Below are positions 12,311-23,199 of a stretch of 64,000 nucleotides of DNA, piece after piece. Location of the stretch: positions 10,788,001 to 10,852,000 of the forward strand of contig OX424564.1 in NCBI GenBank assembly GCA_949152475.1, written 5' to 3'. The translations under genes were made by a program, and so were the position numbers. Position 1 is the stretch's first letter. Every line of letters begins with the position of its first letter. The notes under the pieces are model-generated. The model was not told where the DNA came from. It ran no database searches and saw only the letters and a program-made list of their open reading frames with translations. This DNA is from Terebella lapidaria (Eukaryota > Annelida > Polychaeta > Terebellida > Terebellidae).

Positions 12311-12949
12311 CAAACGTTGATCGGAATGTAATATTGCGAGGACGTGCTCAACATGTCATATACCAAAACACATGCAGCTTAAGGTAATCCAAAAAGATGT
12401 CGGGACCAAAGGTACGACCTCTTAGTGTTCTCAGCTGAAGAAACCAACAACTATTTTGAGAGTACCTGTTCTTCGAAGTTGGTAAGTATATTATTTGTCC
12501 GAAACCTTAACAATCATTGTGCCACACCAGGGATTGCGAACATGGAAATGGTGTACCACAAGGTTGTTCTCCTGAAATGCGAAAACAGTGTTGACTACCA
12601 ACTGATTCCCAGGCTCCATAACATCGCAGATAACAACAAGTATAGATGAATGTGTATGTATACTTATTTTGCAAGTTTCTGTATTGTATCACCAATGATA
12701 CCTTTTTACTTATATGTATTGATGAACTATAGCTTGTATATTTCTTCAGAGCCATGGCAAGCAAGAGGACCGACACTACTGGTAAACAGTTATGGTGTAA
12801 GGCTTCTTGGTATCGGAAGGGGAAGTCAGGGAAAGTCGAGTCAGAAGAAATTCCCAGGAGCTGGATCTCCAGGAGCAGAGGGATTCCGGAATGGCCACCT
12901 TCACACATGAATTGCGAGTCTACCATCGAAGTTTGCTTGTTGGGAGGGG
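12311..12949. other. Unannotated stretch
   Basis: A Gly/Ser-rich open frame at about 12750-12910 has no family I recognise. Nothing else is seen before the LINE fossil. Confidence 0.5.
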
Positions 12950-13059
12950 GTCGAACACTGGACCGTATATGTGTTGCGATCGTGTTCTGAGATCGATCCA
13001 GTCAAAGACCTTTTCCATGTCTATAAATGCACAAAAGGTGGGTAAATGCGATGACGTCC

Positions 13060-13452
13060 TGTGACAACCGAAAATTCGTTGCCCAGATCGGGGATTGAAC
13101 CCACGATCTCTGCGTTTTGAGACCGACGCTCTACCAAGTGAGCTAAAGGGATATCCCACTAGCCAAGCTAGTAGGAGCGAGGTCACATATGGTGGCAGCG
13201 GTGGGACACATCGTCATCGATGTGTGGGGTGTCCTTATCTGTTAATCCCCTGGAATACATCCATTTCACACCGGGGACATGTCCTAACTACACCCTACCA
13301 ACCTACCCTGCTCGCAGCGCCAAATGTGACAACCGAAAATTCGTTGCCCAGAGCGGGGATTGAACCCACGATCTCTGCGTTTTGAGACCGACGCTCTACC
13401 AAGTGAGCTAAAGGGATATCCCACTAGCCAAGCTAGTAGGAGCGAGGTCACA
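13060..13452. mobile_element. TRIM-like element (LTR-type ends, no coding) with tRNA-like terminal repeats
   Basis: Two direct repeats of 128 bp (13060-13187 and 13325-13452) differ at about one visible position, begin TGTGAC and end GTCACA. They flank 137 bp of internal sequence, and the whole is bordered by GTCC (13056-13059 and 13453-13456), a 4-5 bp target duplication. Next to the terminal repeats the internal part has primer-binding-site-like starts: TTTGGCGCTGCGAGCAGGG on the minus strand and TATGGTGGCAGCGGTGGGA on the plus. Orientation is unresolved and there is no clear polypurine tract. The near-identical repeats imply a young insertion. It sits inside a LINE fossil. Confidence 0.65.
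13077..13157 (-). other. tRNA-like sequence within the left terminal repeat
   Basis: The minus strand carries an A-box-like TAGCTCACTTGGTAGAGCG and, downstream, the B-box-like GGGTTCAATCCC, at spacing normal for a tRNA. The anticodon-stem and acceptor-stem positions do not pair well, so this is not a functional tRNA gene. The same sequence recurs in the right repeat (about 13340-13422). Confidence 0.65.
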
Positions 13453-13600
13453 GTCCTATTGAGCATTGCACTAGTGAGTGAAAACACATGATCAGCACGG
13501 GAACGACCTTGACGGAAACCATTTTGTTATTCGACGAATAATTAAAGTTCCTCACAATATTCAATAACACGGGCATTAATCTTCCAATTCAATGGCTCAA

Positions 13601-14473
13601 ATGGGTCTGTCGGTGAACCGTTGGTATTGGGTTAATAGTAGCTCAGAAAAGAAACTCCAATCCCGGCACCGTCCATGTTTCTGTGAAAAATGCAACACTG
13701 ACAACAACAGAGCATGACTGTCTGAACATGTCATACGTTCATACCAGTTGTATGATAAAATGTACATTTGGTGAGTAAATTAGAAAAAACTGTAATCCCT
13801 GCCAGACACGCAATAAGAACACATATGTATCAAACTTCTTTTGAAAATTATTCAATTTGTCAATCAGATTTTCATATCGACCTTCGTGATAAGCAAATCA
13901 AACTGTTCAATGATTTTTTTTTTCAGAGAAATTGCAATTGATGGAAGTCAATGAAATTCCACATATTTCTAATCCAAACCAGGTGTGAGCATCGTGTGAT
14001 AGTTCAATTGTTAAAATAAATTGTTTTGCACTTCCTAATGATTCGACCCTATCTTCACCACAATATAAAGCATGGTGTATTCGCAGACAAATCGCAGGTC
14101 CAAATTATAAATATTAATCTAAATTGAGATACTTCGAAAATTACCGTTAATCTTGCATGAAAACAGTGGATAGAGAATGATCGGCCTGCCTACATTGCCG
14201 GTTGCCATAGTATCTAGACAAATATCAATGACGTCATGAGACTGTGCGCAGAACCCGCCCTTAAGGCGGGCCGCTTTGAGGAAAAAATTGACTGGCCCGA
14301 CTTTGAATCTTGAATTGGCAACTCAAGTTAGGCACGTAATACACATTTTAAGACCCAATTGTTTACGATTTCTCATTCATTAGACAAAACAAAGCTACTG
14401 CAGAATAAATACATTTTGTCAATTCTAAAAGTGATTTATAATATAGCTTTAATATACTAATAAATGGCCTTGA
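13601..14473. other. Unannotated stretch
   Basis: No gene or repeat partner seen. A short GC-rich palindrome, CCGCCCTTAAGGCGGG, lies near 14255-14270. Confidence 0.55.
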
Positions 14474-14697
14474 TAGAATACTTCCTCAAATCGGAACCAG
14501 GTACACTCGCTGATGTCCAGCTCCGACGCACATGGTCCACCTTCGAGATCAATCATTCATTTGAGAGCGTTCACACCTTCGCTTGGGAACCAGTTGACAA
14601 TTGGCAAGTTTTGCGGGATGGAAGAGGGTTTGACAGCCTTTTTTCGATGATATTCCATTGGAATCCAGTATTTACTGGGTAGTTGGGAATATTAAGC

Positions 14698-15121
14698 TTA
14701 AGGTAGTTCGCTCCAAACAGTGAGGGGAGAGGGTCAAAGAGTTTTTTAAAATAAATAACTGTTTCAACATAATCTAGAGCTTCAAAATGATATATGTTAT
14801 AGAGTAACTGTTCAGCATCCTAAAACCAAAAAGAAAATAGGGGGTCACCGTATCCGTTCTCATGGAAAACACGATGCAAGATGTGAATATGGACGGAAAA
14901 ATGTGCAAAAATGCCATAATTTATGTCATTTTAGGTAAATATGTGTGATTTTGATCGAATATGTAGAAGAAACGAGCACGGTAACCGCCTATTTTCTTTT
15001 CAGTATTAGGATGCTGATCATTTACTCTATAAAATAATGTCATTTTGAAGAGATAATATTCAAAAATGACTTTTAAATTTTGACTCTCTGTTACCTCCAT
15101 GTTTGTAGCGGACTACGTTAA
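14698..15121. mobile_element. Foldback MITE inserted in R2 copy A
   Basis: The ends are inverted: CTTAAGGTAGTTCGCTCCAA at the left against CTTAACGTAGTCCGCTACAA read from the right. The similarity continues inward: the 'agcatcctaa...agaaaatagg' block on the left mirrors 'cctattttctttt...aggatgct' on the right, so nearly the whole 424 bp folds back. The empty site is visible at about 20480-20485, where copy B reads straight through (ggaatattaacctcaaaa). A TTAAGCT-like direct repeat lies at both borders, but its exact length is ambiguous. Confidence 0.8.
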
Positions 15122-15514
15122 GCTCAAAAAATTTCATTTGTTAACGGAACGTGCTCATATTTCCAATGTCAATTTTACATATAAATTGACATTTTTTTCA
15201 CTGGAATAGTGCACTCAAATTCTGTTTGGAGCATGGACACGCAAACGATTGTCACACAGTAAAGCTCTTTGCATTTGTTTGCTCAGTAGAAAAAAAAAAC
15301 ATCAACGTCAAATCCATGATTGATTCCCTTGATTCGATAACAAAAAGGAAATATAGCACATATATGTCCCTCTGTTTGTTCACATTCAGCCCCTAGCGAA
15401 CCCTTTCCCGGTCTGCAAACCATTACCACCCGCAAACAATTTGGTCGACATCATCATCGTAATTTTAAGTTACAGGTACCACGGTGGCTAGGCGTTACGC
15501 GTTATTCAGGGAGT

Positions 15515-16694
15515 GCCACGTAAAATCGTGAGTATTACGCGTTATTCGTGAGGAAATTGCACAGGAATCGACACAGGTCCCCACTTCAAATGAGTAAAAT
15601 TAATGAAAAAGTTCATTTTCTTCCTAAAATTTTGTTTCCACGGAACATCCCAATGAGCAAACCTCACGTATGCTACTATGAATTACTTGCATATATCGTT
15701 ATATTTACGAAAATGGACACACAGTTCGTGACAACACTCGCACGAGTGCGACTCGTTTGTGACATAGCATCGGTTATCAATTGAAACCAACGAAGTGCAT
15801 ATTGGTAAATCATAGAATGATCGGAGGAATCTTTCTTTATTGTTACACCATGCAACCAGTTGATTTAATCGAGTATTTTATGAACTGAGAAGCTTTTTAT
15901 GGTTTACGCGTATCAGCCTGAGGGAGAAAACCTACACACGCGTTACATCATGAGGAAACATGTGAGCGTTGTCGGGGATGGTAGAGCTGGTAATGTATAT
16001 ATGGAGATTTTTATAGAATAATCTGAGGCTGCACATGTTCCAAGTACTGACGATACTTTTCATTTATCATTATCATCAATAAGTTCCTCCCAATCTCCCA
16101 TAAATATAAAATTAGTAATACTAAGAGTTTTTCGTGTCTTTTACACAGAAGCTCACCAAGTGAAAACATTATCTCTTGAACTTGAATTTATTCCATCAAT
16201 TGAGCAGTAAAACTGGAGAAAGATTTGCATTAAAAAAAGAAATATCCCAACCTCAACAGAATAATCGCGAAAATCATAGCAAATAAACAAATGATATATT
16301 AAGCCTAAATTCGTGCCGCTCGCGACCATTGTAAAACATTTTGAAGACAGGCACATGTGGAGCCCATACTATCAATATCATAGACCTCTCATTCTATTTA
16401 CAATAATGCGGATACATATCATTTTCAACCCCAAAACCGAGGAGAGCGGCTGTCGCAGCAAAATTGACAGATATTGTGCAGCCAAACGTATCGCTGCACT
16501 GGCTTATTTCTCCAAATTAAACGCTCAACAACAATAATGAATATGTCTAATGTTCCGTGCAAACCCAAATCTGACATTTCAAAACAGTAAAATTAGCGAA
16601 ATTGTATGTTTTCCCTGCTAACGGTCACTCAGAGGCTGCCATTTCCTCACGAATAACGCGTAATACTCACCATTTTACGCGGCACTCCCTGAAT
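15515..16694. other. Long subterminal inverted repeat and core of the outer element
   Basis: The left stretch 'gtgagtattacgcgttattc' with 'gtgaggaaat' mirrors the stretch at about 16640-16670 ('atttcctcac', 'gaataacgcgtaatactcac'), giving a terminal inverted repeat of about 70-80 bp for the outer element. The core between has no convincing coding capacity. Confidence 0.7.
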
Positions 16695-18754
16695 CACGGT
16701 GGGGAACCTGAGCGATAATCCTCGGAGTGAGCGACAATTTTCGGATTCAATTCAGATGAACCTCGGAGTTTTTAGTAAACAAAAGCCGAGGACAACAGCG
16801 ATGCGCGATGGAAAACAGACCAAAAAGACTAGGATATCGATGAAAACTGTTCGTAATGTATGCGGAATGGATGTGTGAATGTATTGGTCACATCAGGAAA
16901 CAGTTTGTTCCAATCTTATGGCTATAGTATGTTAATATTACCGCGTTTTGTCGGTACGCCCTGCGTTCATCCCAGGGGTGCACTCGCCTCGATGTGTATC
17001 AGTCCTGAACTCTGAATAGATATAGCTTATAGACAATCAAGTGCGGTTTGCAATGATCCTGTGTTACATGAAATATCAGTTACTGGGAGAAATGTCGACT
17101 TTATTTCTCTCTGGCTGAGAAAAATACGGCATAAACATATGCAACGACAATCCTCGTTGCAACATTAATCCTCGGATGCTGTTTTCATTGAAAATTATAA
17201 AAAAAATATATCATTATAAAGACCAAACCCATGCGGTGACACTTGAGTAATTGATCAAAACAAAATTTAGAATGAAAAAAAGCTTCTCAAGTTTCATCAC
17301 ATCCATTACATGTGCGTGTTTAGATCTATAGGCATAATGCTATTTAGAAGAGTATACTAGTAGATTTTGATTTGCGCGTCTAATGGTTACGGAGACACAT
17401 TTCAGCAGATTACAGACTGACTGGCATGTGAGACGATAGGAAGCATGAACAGATATTCTGAGAAGTATGAAATTCGAGTATAAATAATTCTATCTCAGTT
17501 TGGGAAGGTAATAACTTCATAGGTATGTGTTATCATGTGTTAGGATTCATTTCTGGAGACATGTACGCTTAAGGAATTCCGACTATTGGGCGCAGATGGA
17601 TTGAGAAATAGGTGTTTTATATACATGAGGTTAAAAGTTAAGATATTCAGGATGATGACTCTGCTTCGAGATCGTAATTGAATTATCATAGAATTAAACT
17701 TACTTATTTGACATTCTGTTTCCAGAAAGGAAATTTCAGGGGAAACATATGTCAAACAATCGAATGACTGCATCAAAATGCCCCAAATTGGGTAGATGTG
17801 TATCTAGATATTAGTCGATTTTGTGCTATATGCACTAATGTAAGTATCAATCTATTACCACCAATACAGTCCGATTTTGATGATGCCAAGAGCAAACGTA
17901 AAATACAACATTTTGGAATAGAAACAAAGCCCGACCAAATAGTTTATCAAAAGACACTGGCGTCATCAGGGGCAGACAGTGTGTTAAATGTAGTTGTTTC
18001 TACTGTACACCTGATGGAATTAGTATACAACTGCCCAACAACCTATGAAAAAAATTTAGAAATCCGCAACAAACCCCATGGAATAGATATATGACAAGTA
18101 CATCAGTACCTAATCACGAGCCAGAAGGCTACTGAGTTGATGGTATCCTCGGGATACCATATATATCCGATACCATATATATCCATATATATTTCATTAT
18201 TCTACCCGCGAAAGGACACGCGCAAATGACGTAGTCATAAATCAAATGAAGACCGGATTTTACTCTGTGGATAAACGTTGCATAATATATAGTTCCAAGG
18301 ATGTTCGTTGCAGTGTGGAAAATCACGAAATTAAGTATTTTCTGACATTATTCCATCACTTTATACAATGACACATGTACACAGATACGGGGGTATATTT
18401 GGATTGCAGTAGGCGCACAGAGAGATCACCCGTAACATGTATCATTCCTGTTTATCCATTTTCAGCCAGCCGATTCTCGAGTTATCACCCAACCTGTGCA
18501 TACACCAGAGTTGTTGTGCCTATTGTTTGAGTACCGACTGCATGCGGCACATTTGTGGGTTTATGTCACTGAAGCACATGTTTATATTGGTCTGAAACAT
18601 GTTTGTAGATCACATTTGCACCAAATACCCCTCAAATACACACAATTATATGACAACGATCCTGTGTATTGACATATTCCATCCGAGGATCATCTGAATC
18701 GACTCAGAGGATTGTCGCTCACTCCGAGGATTGTCGCTCAGGTTCCCCACCGTG
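16695..18754. mobile_element. Non-autonomous DNA transposon, Transib-like ends (inner element, 2060 bp)
   Basis: Both ends start CACGGTGGGGAACCTGAGCG and the inverted repeat extends to about 74 bp, including a tandem subterminal GTGAGCGACAAT motif. The bordering pentamers are TGAAT (16690-16694) and TGTAT (18755-18759), which match a 5-bp duplication with one later change. It lies inside the right terminal repeat of the outer element, so it arrived later. It shares only the first eight bases with the outer element, consistent with two families using the same transposase specificity. Inside is a copy of R1 (17840-18155); no transposase is seen. Confidence 0.75.
17840..18155 (+). repeat. R1 repeat, near full length, inside the inner element
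   Basis: A close match to the R1 consensus from GTAAGTATCAATCTATTACC to TTGATGGTATCCTCGGG. It is the best-preserved plus-strand copy. Its position shows that R1 was active after, or was carried by, the inner transposon. Confidence 0.9.
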
Positions 18755-18844
18755 TGTATAAGGCGTAACGCCTAGCCACCGTGGGTACACCATGTACATG
18801 GTCTATCGAGAGGTATTACAAGTATTCATACACTATCAACTTTT

Positions 18845-18881
18845 GGGGGGGGGGGGGGGGAGTACAAGGGGGGGGGGGGGG
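18845..18881 (+). repeat. Double poly-G tract (G16, G14)
   Basis: G16 (18845-18860), a 7-base spacer, then G14 (18868-18881), directly after the R2 remnant. Quadruplex-prone, and a likely site of sequencing error. Confidence 0.95.
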
Positions 18882-19197
18882 CATTGGTGACGGTACCTTC
18901 ATGTTCATGTTGTAGATGAAAACGCATTACTTTCTATCGCGTTACTGTCGTTGAATATATTTCTACATAAAAGTGTTAACATGTAAAAGGAGAACTGGTG
19001 CATTCAAGTTCCTGGATCAGTACGTCTAGTATTTCGCCATACCGCTACTTTGAAACGGATATACATGTATACCAAAAGGTCAGTAGCCTTTGGGCTTCAT
19101 TCAATTGGGTACTTGTATTTTTCATACACCTGTTGCATTATGTCCGACGGCTCAATTGGTTGTTGTTCTTTTCCTAAAAGTTTTTCTACAGTAGTAT

Positions 19198-19586
19198 GAA
19201 CGTATCAATATGTAACCCAATACAAACAGATTGTGGTGATGCCGATTGCAAACCTGAAACACAACATGTTTGGGAACAAACAAAGCACATCGAATATGTA
19301 AATTTATGTCCTCATTGACATCCTAATTTCACCGACTGTACAGTAGAAACAACTCTACATGTATTACATGTATACAACTGTTGGGCAGTTGTATACTATT
19401 TCCATCAGGTGTACAGTAGAAACAACTACATTTAACACACTGTCTGCCCCTGATGACGCCAGTGTGTCTTTGGATAAACTATTTGGTCGGGCTTTGTTTT
19501 TATTCCAAAATGTAATATTTTTCGTTTGTTTTTGGTATCACCAAAATCTGACTATTGGTGGTAAATAGATTGATACATACATTCAA
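19198..19586. repeat. R1 inverted pair
   Basis: A diverged plus-strand R1 (19198-19375) abuts a better preserved minus-strand R1 (19376-19586), meeting at 'atacaactgttgggcagttg'. The pair could fold into a long imperfect hairpin. Confidence 0.75.
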
Positions 19587-20217
19587 CACTATTTGTCCAC
19601 GTTGACGGCAATGTGGTTTCGATTCTGAATATCCCGTAGGAATTTGTATTTATTCCGAAGAGATCTAAATTATTTGAGAACTATGTGTCAATATATCTCT
19701 TTAATTCTTCACACATATATCATTACCTTCAACGTATGTGATAATTTGTGCCCTTTGAGTACTGTATTTACATTGACAACGTTTCCAACTATTAATGTAT
19801 GGGTAGTTCTGGGCATGTTGACCAGAATGATTGCGTTATGCCATAACGTTACCAAAAAAAACACAAAGATGGTATATTGTCAAGCACATCGCATGTAAGA
19901 GCCTGTATAGAAATAAGTTGTTTTCTGGTCTGTGCGCTGCTGAGTTGTTGTTACTGCTCCCTCTATTACTGATTTGTTACTCTTGTGCTTGTCTATAATA
20001 TATTCCATTAGGTATTTTTTTTAGCAATTCTGAATTGTTTCAGTCAGCTGTTGAGCAGTTGTACGTAATGATCCTGTAACGGCCCACCAGGTTTAAAGTA
20101 GAAATCAATATCTTTACACCCTGCCTATCGGTGATGATACCAGGGTGGACTTTCATATAAATGCTTGTAGGAAGCAAATTCATGACGGATTTTGAATTTT
20201 AGGAAATTGTAGTCAAT
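19587..20217. other. Unannotated stretch
   Basis: AT-rich; no gene or repeat partner recognised. Confidence 0.55.
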
Positions 20218-20803
20218 GAAAGAATACTTCCTCAAATCGGAACCTACGTACTTGAAAGAATACTTCTTCAAATCGGAACCAGGTACACTCGCTGATGTTC
20301 CGCTCCGACGCACATGGTCCACCTTCGAGATCAATCATTCATTTGAAAGCGTTCACACTTTCGCTTGGGAACCAGTTGACAATCGGCAAATTTGGTTTTG
20401 CTGGTTTGAACAGGGTATGACAGCCTTTCTTCGATGACAATTCGTTGGAATCCTGTATTCACTGGGTAGCTTGGAATATTAACCTCAAAAAATTACATTT
20501 GTTAACGGAACGTGCTCAAATTTCAAAATGTCAATTTTACATATAAATTTTTTCAATGTTTTTTTCACTGCAATAGTGCATTCAAATTGTGTTTGGAGCG
20601 TGGACACGCAAACGATTGTCACACAGTAAAGCTGTTTGCATTTGTTTGCCGAGTAGAAAAAAAAACATCAACGTCAAATCCATAATTGATTCCATCGATT
20701 CGATAACAAAAAGGGAATATAGCACATATATGTCCCTCTGTTTGTTCACATTTAGCCCCTAGCGAACCCTTTCCCGGTCTGCAAACCATTAACACCCGCA
20801 AAC
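20218..20803 (+). repeat. R2 repeat copy B, left part
   Basis: This matches R2 copy A without the MITE. The first ~40 bp are locally duplicated (GAATACTTC at 20222 and again near 20257). The copy stops at CCCGCAAAC (20803), and its continuation reappears at 35134. Confidence 0.85.
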
Positions 20804-20869
20804 GAGACAATCAGAGATTGCAGACCCTCGCCCTTCAGATTTAGTCACTAAAGTTAAAGCTGATAACCT

Positions 20870-23195
20870 TTGCATTTTCAACGTCGGCGATAATCGGGGA
20901 TCTTGGTCATACGACAAGTGGCCATATATCAAATGGTCAGGAATTGGCCATAGAAAAATACGAAAATCATGGGAGGATTAATCATTATTAAAAGTAGAGT
21001 TCATGCGATTTCTCTTTTTGGACCATATTTGTGACCACGGCCTGATTCCTTGACACTGACCTTCCAAAATTTGAAGGCTCACTCAGATTTATAATGCGTG
21101 ATACTTTATTGAATATCTCCAGTGGTTTCTGAATTATTACTACTTGAAATATTACGAAATCGGTAATTTCAGCTGATGACCCTTACATTCTCGAATGGGG
21201 AATTTTGATTGTACGGCATTGGTCATATAGCAAAAGGTGGAGAATAGACCACAGAAAAATACAAAATTATTAGGGAAAATTTATCATGAATATAAACAGA
21301 GTTATTGCAACTGTTCGATTTTGATCTCTTCTGTGACTTTGACCTTGTCGTTCAATATTGAGCTGTAAAATTTCACCGTTATGTTTCTATTATCAAGGCA
21401 CATCTCATGAACGAAAACGCATTAAACAGATTGATAACTGGCTTCACAATATGGCCTCGAATCTCAGAACACTCACAAATAATAAAATCGTGACCTCCAA
21501 ATTTTCGACCTTGGGCGATAATGGAGAGTTTTCGTTGTACGACCATCGGTCGTACACCATACGATCGAGAATTGGCCAAAGAAAAATACAAAAATAGTTG
21601 GAAAACTAATATCAAGTAGAACCGGAGTTAGAGCCAATTAAGTGATTTTCACTTTTTCCGTTGCCATGGCGACTGTTTTCATCCGATTTCAACAAAATTC
21701 GAACGGAACCGAGCCACTACCATATAGCACTCCCGCAATATAAATTTCAGATCGATCAGACCGTTTGCCTTTGAGTTGTGAGCGCAGACATTTGCATTGA
21801 AACGTCGCTGGCAAAAAATAACCGAAATCGTGACCCCCAATTTTTCGACATCGGGTGATAATGGAGAGTTTTCGTTGTACGACCATCGGTCGTACACCAT
21901 ACAATCGAGAATTGGCCAAAGAAAAATACAAATATAGTTGGAAAAACTAATATCAAGTAGAACCGGAGTTAGAGCCAATTAAGTGATTTTCACTTTTTCC
22001 GTTGCCATGGCGACTGTTTTCATCCGATTTGAACAAAATTCGAACGGGACCGAGCGACTATCATAGCACTCCAGTCCTATAGATTTCAGATCGATCAGAC
22101 TGTTTGCCTTTGAGTTATGAGCGCAGACATTTGCATTGAAACGTCGCTGGCAAAAAATAACCGAAATCGTGACCCACAATTTTTCGACATCGGGCGATAA
22201 TGGAGAGTTTTCGTCGTACGACCATCGGTCGTACACCATACGATCGAGAATTGGCCAAAGAAAAATACAAAAATAGTTGGAAAACTAACATCAAGTAGAA
22301 CCGGAGTTAGAGCCAATTAAGTGATTTTCACTTTTTCCGTTGCCATGGCGACTGTTTTCATCCGATTTTAACAAAATTCGAACGGGACCGAGCGACTACC
22401 ATAGCACTCCAGCATTATATATTTCAGATCGATCAGACCGTTTGCCTTTGAGTTATGAGCGCAGACATTTGCATTGAAACGTCGCTGGCAAAAAATAACC
22501 GAAATCGTGACCCCCAATTTTTCGACATCGGGCGATAATGGAGAGTTTTCGTCGTACGACCATCGGTCGTACACCATACGATCGATAATTGGCCAAAACA
22601 AAATACAAAAATAGTTGGAAAAATTAATATCAAGTAGAACCGGAGTTACAGCCAATTAAGTGATTTTCACTTTTTCCGTTGCCATGGCAACTGTTTTCAT
22701 CCGATTTTGACAAAATTCGAACGGGACCGAGCGACTATCATATCACTCCAGCACTACAAATTTCAGATCGATCGGACCGTTTGCCTTTGAGTTATGAGCG
22801 CAGACATTTGCACTGAAACGTTGCTGGCAAAAAATCACCAAAATCGTGACCCTCAATTTTTCGACATCGGGCGATAATAGAGAGTTTTTGTCGTACGACC
22901 ATCGGCCGTACACCATAGGGTCGGGAATTGGCCAAAGAAAAATACAAAATTAGTTTAAGAAATTAATATTCATTAGAACTAGAGTTATAGCCAATTATGT
23001 GATTTTCTCTTTTTTCGTTGCCATGGCAACAATTTTTTTTCTCATTTTGACAAAAATTGAGGAGGACCGAGCCACGGTGATACCGCTTCTTCCCTATAAA
23101 TTTCAGGACGATCGGACCATTCGGTTTTGAGTTATGCGCGCGGACAGACAAACAAACAAAAAATCGGCCATAGGCCAACACTTGACGAAATGACT
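20870..23195. repeat. Tandem array of ~300-340 bp units
   Basis: Landmarks ACCGGAGTTAGAGCCAATTA recur at 21621, 21962, 22300, 22639 and 22978 (spacing 338-341); more diverged units occupy 20870-21620. Each unit includes GTTGCCATGG, TTTCAGATCGATC and GACCATCGGTCGTAC. The last unit ends in an AC-rich tail (acaaacaaac) and CTTGACGAAAT. Short open frames repeated in each unit are passive. Confidence 0.85.
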
Positions 23196-23199
23196 AAAC

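Larger units (their letters stand above)
12950..13600 (-). pseudogene. LINE reverse-transcriptase fragment, split by an insertion
   Basis: On the minus strand 13600-13455 encodes NGFRQGRSRADHVFSLTSAM, and 13065-12985 encodes AFIDMEKVFDWIDL. In non-LTR reverse transcriptases the 'QNGFRxGRSxxDHxF' block is followed about 30 residues later by the 'FIDxxKAFD' catalytic block, so the two pieces are in the expected order and are separated by the 393-bp element at 13060-13452. Only this small part of the enzyme is present; there is no endonuclease and no YxDD block. One stop/frame change lies before NGFR. It is an old, truncated copy of an RTE- or Jockey-like group that I cannot place further. Confidence 0.7.
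15480..18783. mobile_element. Non-autonomous DNA transposon, Transib-like ends (outer element, 3304 bp)
   Basis: The left end reads CACGGTGGCTAGGCGTTACG and the right end is its exact inverted complement. Perfect 5-bp GGTAC duplications lie at 15475-15479 and 18784-18788. An uninterrupted version of the target is present at 35150-35190 (the R2 part: ttaagttagaaatacaccat). About 38 further subterminal bases (attcagggagtgcc...) match in reverse at about 16681-16694, because the original right end was split by the inner element. A 5-bp duplication and a CACNGTG start are known Transib characters; CACTA elements make 3-bp duplications. No transposase or RAG1-like frame is present. Confidence 0.75.
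14474..18842 (+). repeat. R2 repeat copy A, interrupted twice
   Basis: R2 sequence occupies 14474-14697, 15122-15479 and 18784-18842. It begins GAATACTTCCTCAAATCGGA and includes GTTCACAC(C/T)TTCGCTTGGGA, then GGACACGCAAACGATTGTC, then CCCGCAAACAATTTGGTCG, and ends near ACAAGTATTCATACACTA. Comparison with the second copy (20218-20803 plus 35134-35232) shows that 14698-15121 and 15480-18783 are insertions. The R2 family itself is non-coding and unnamed. Confidence 0.8.

Noticed and set aside
13077-13157. Functional tRNA gene
   Set aside because: A- and B-box sequences are present, but acceptor and anticodon stems do not pair, and the sequence lies within a duplicated terminal repeat.
21379-22655. 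Family of 60-99 codon minus-strand frames
   Set aside because: The same frame is repeated because the DNA is a ~339-bp tandem repeat; there is no start-to-stop conservation beyond that of the DNA.
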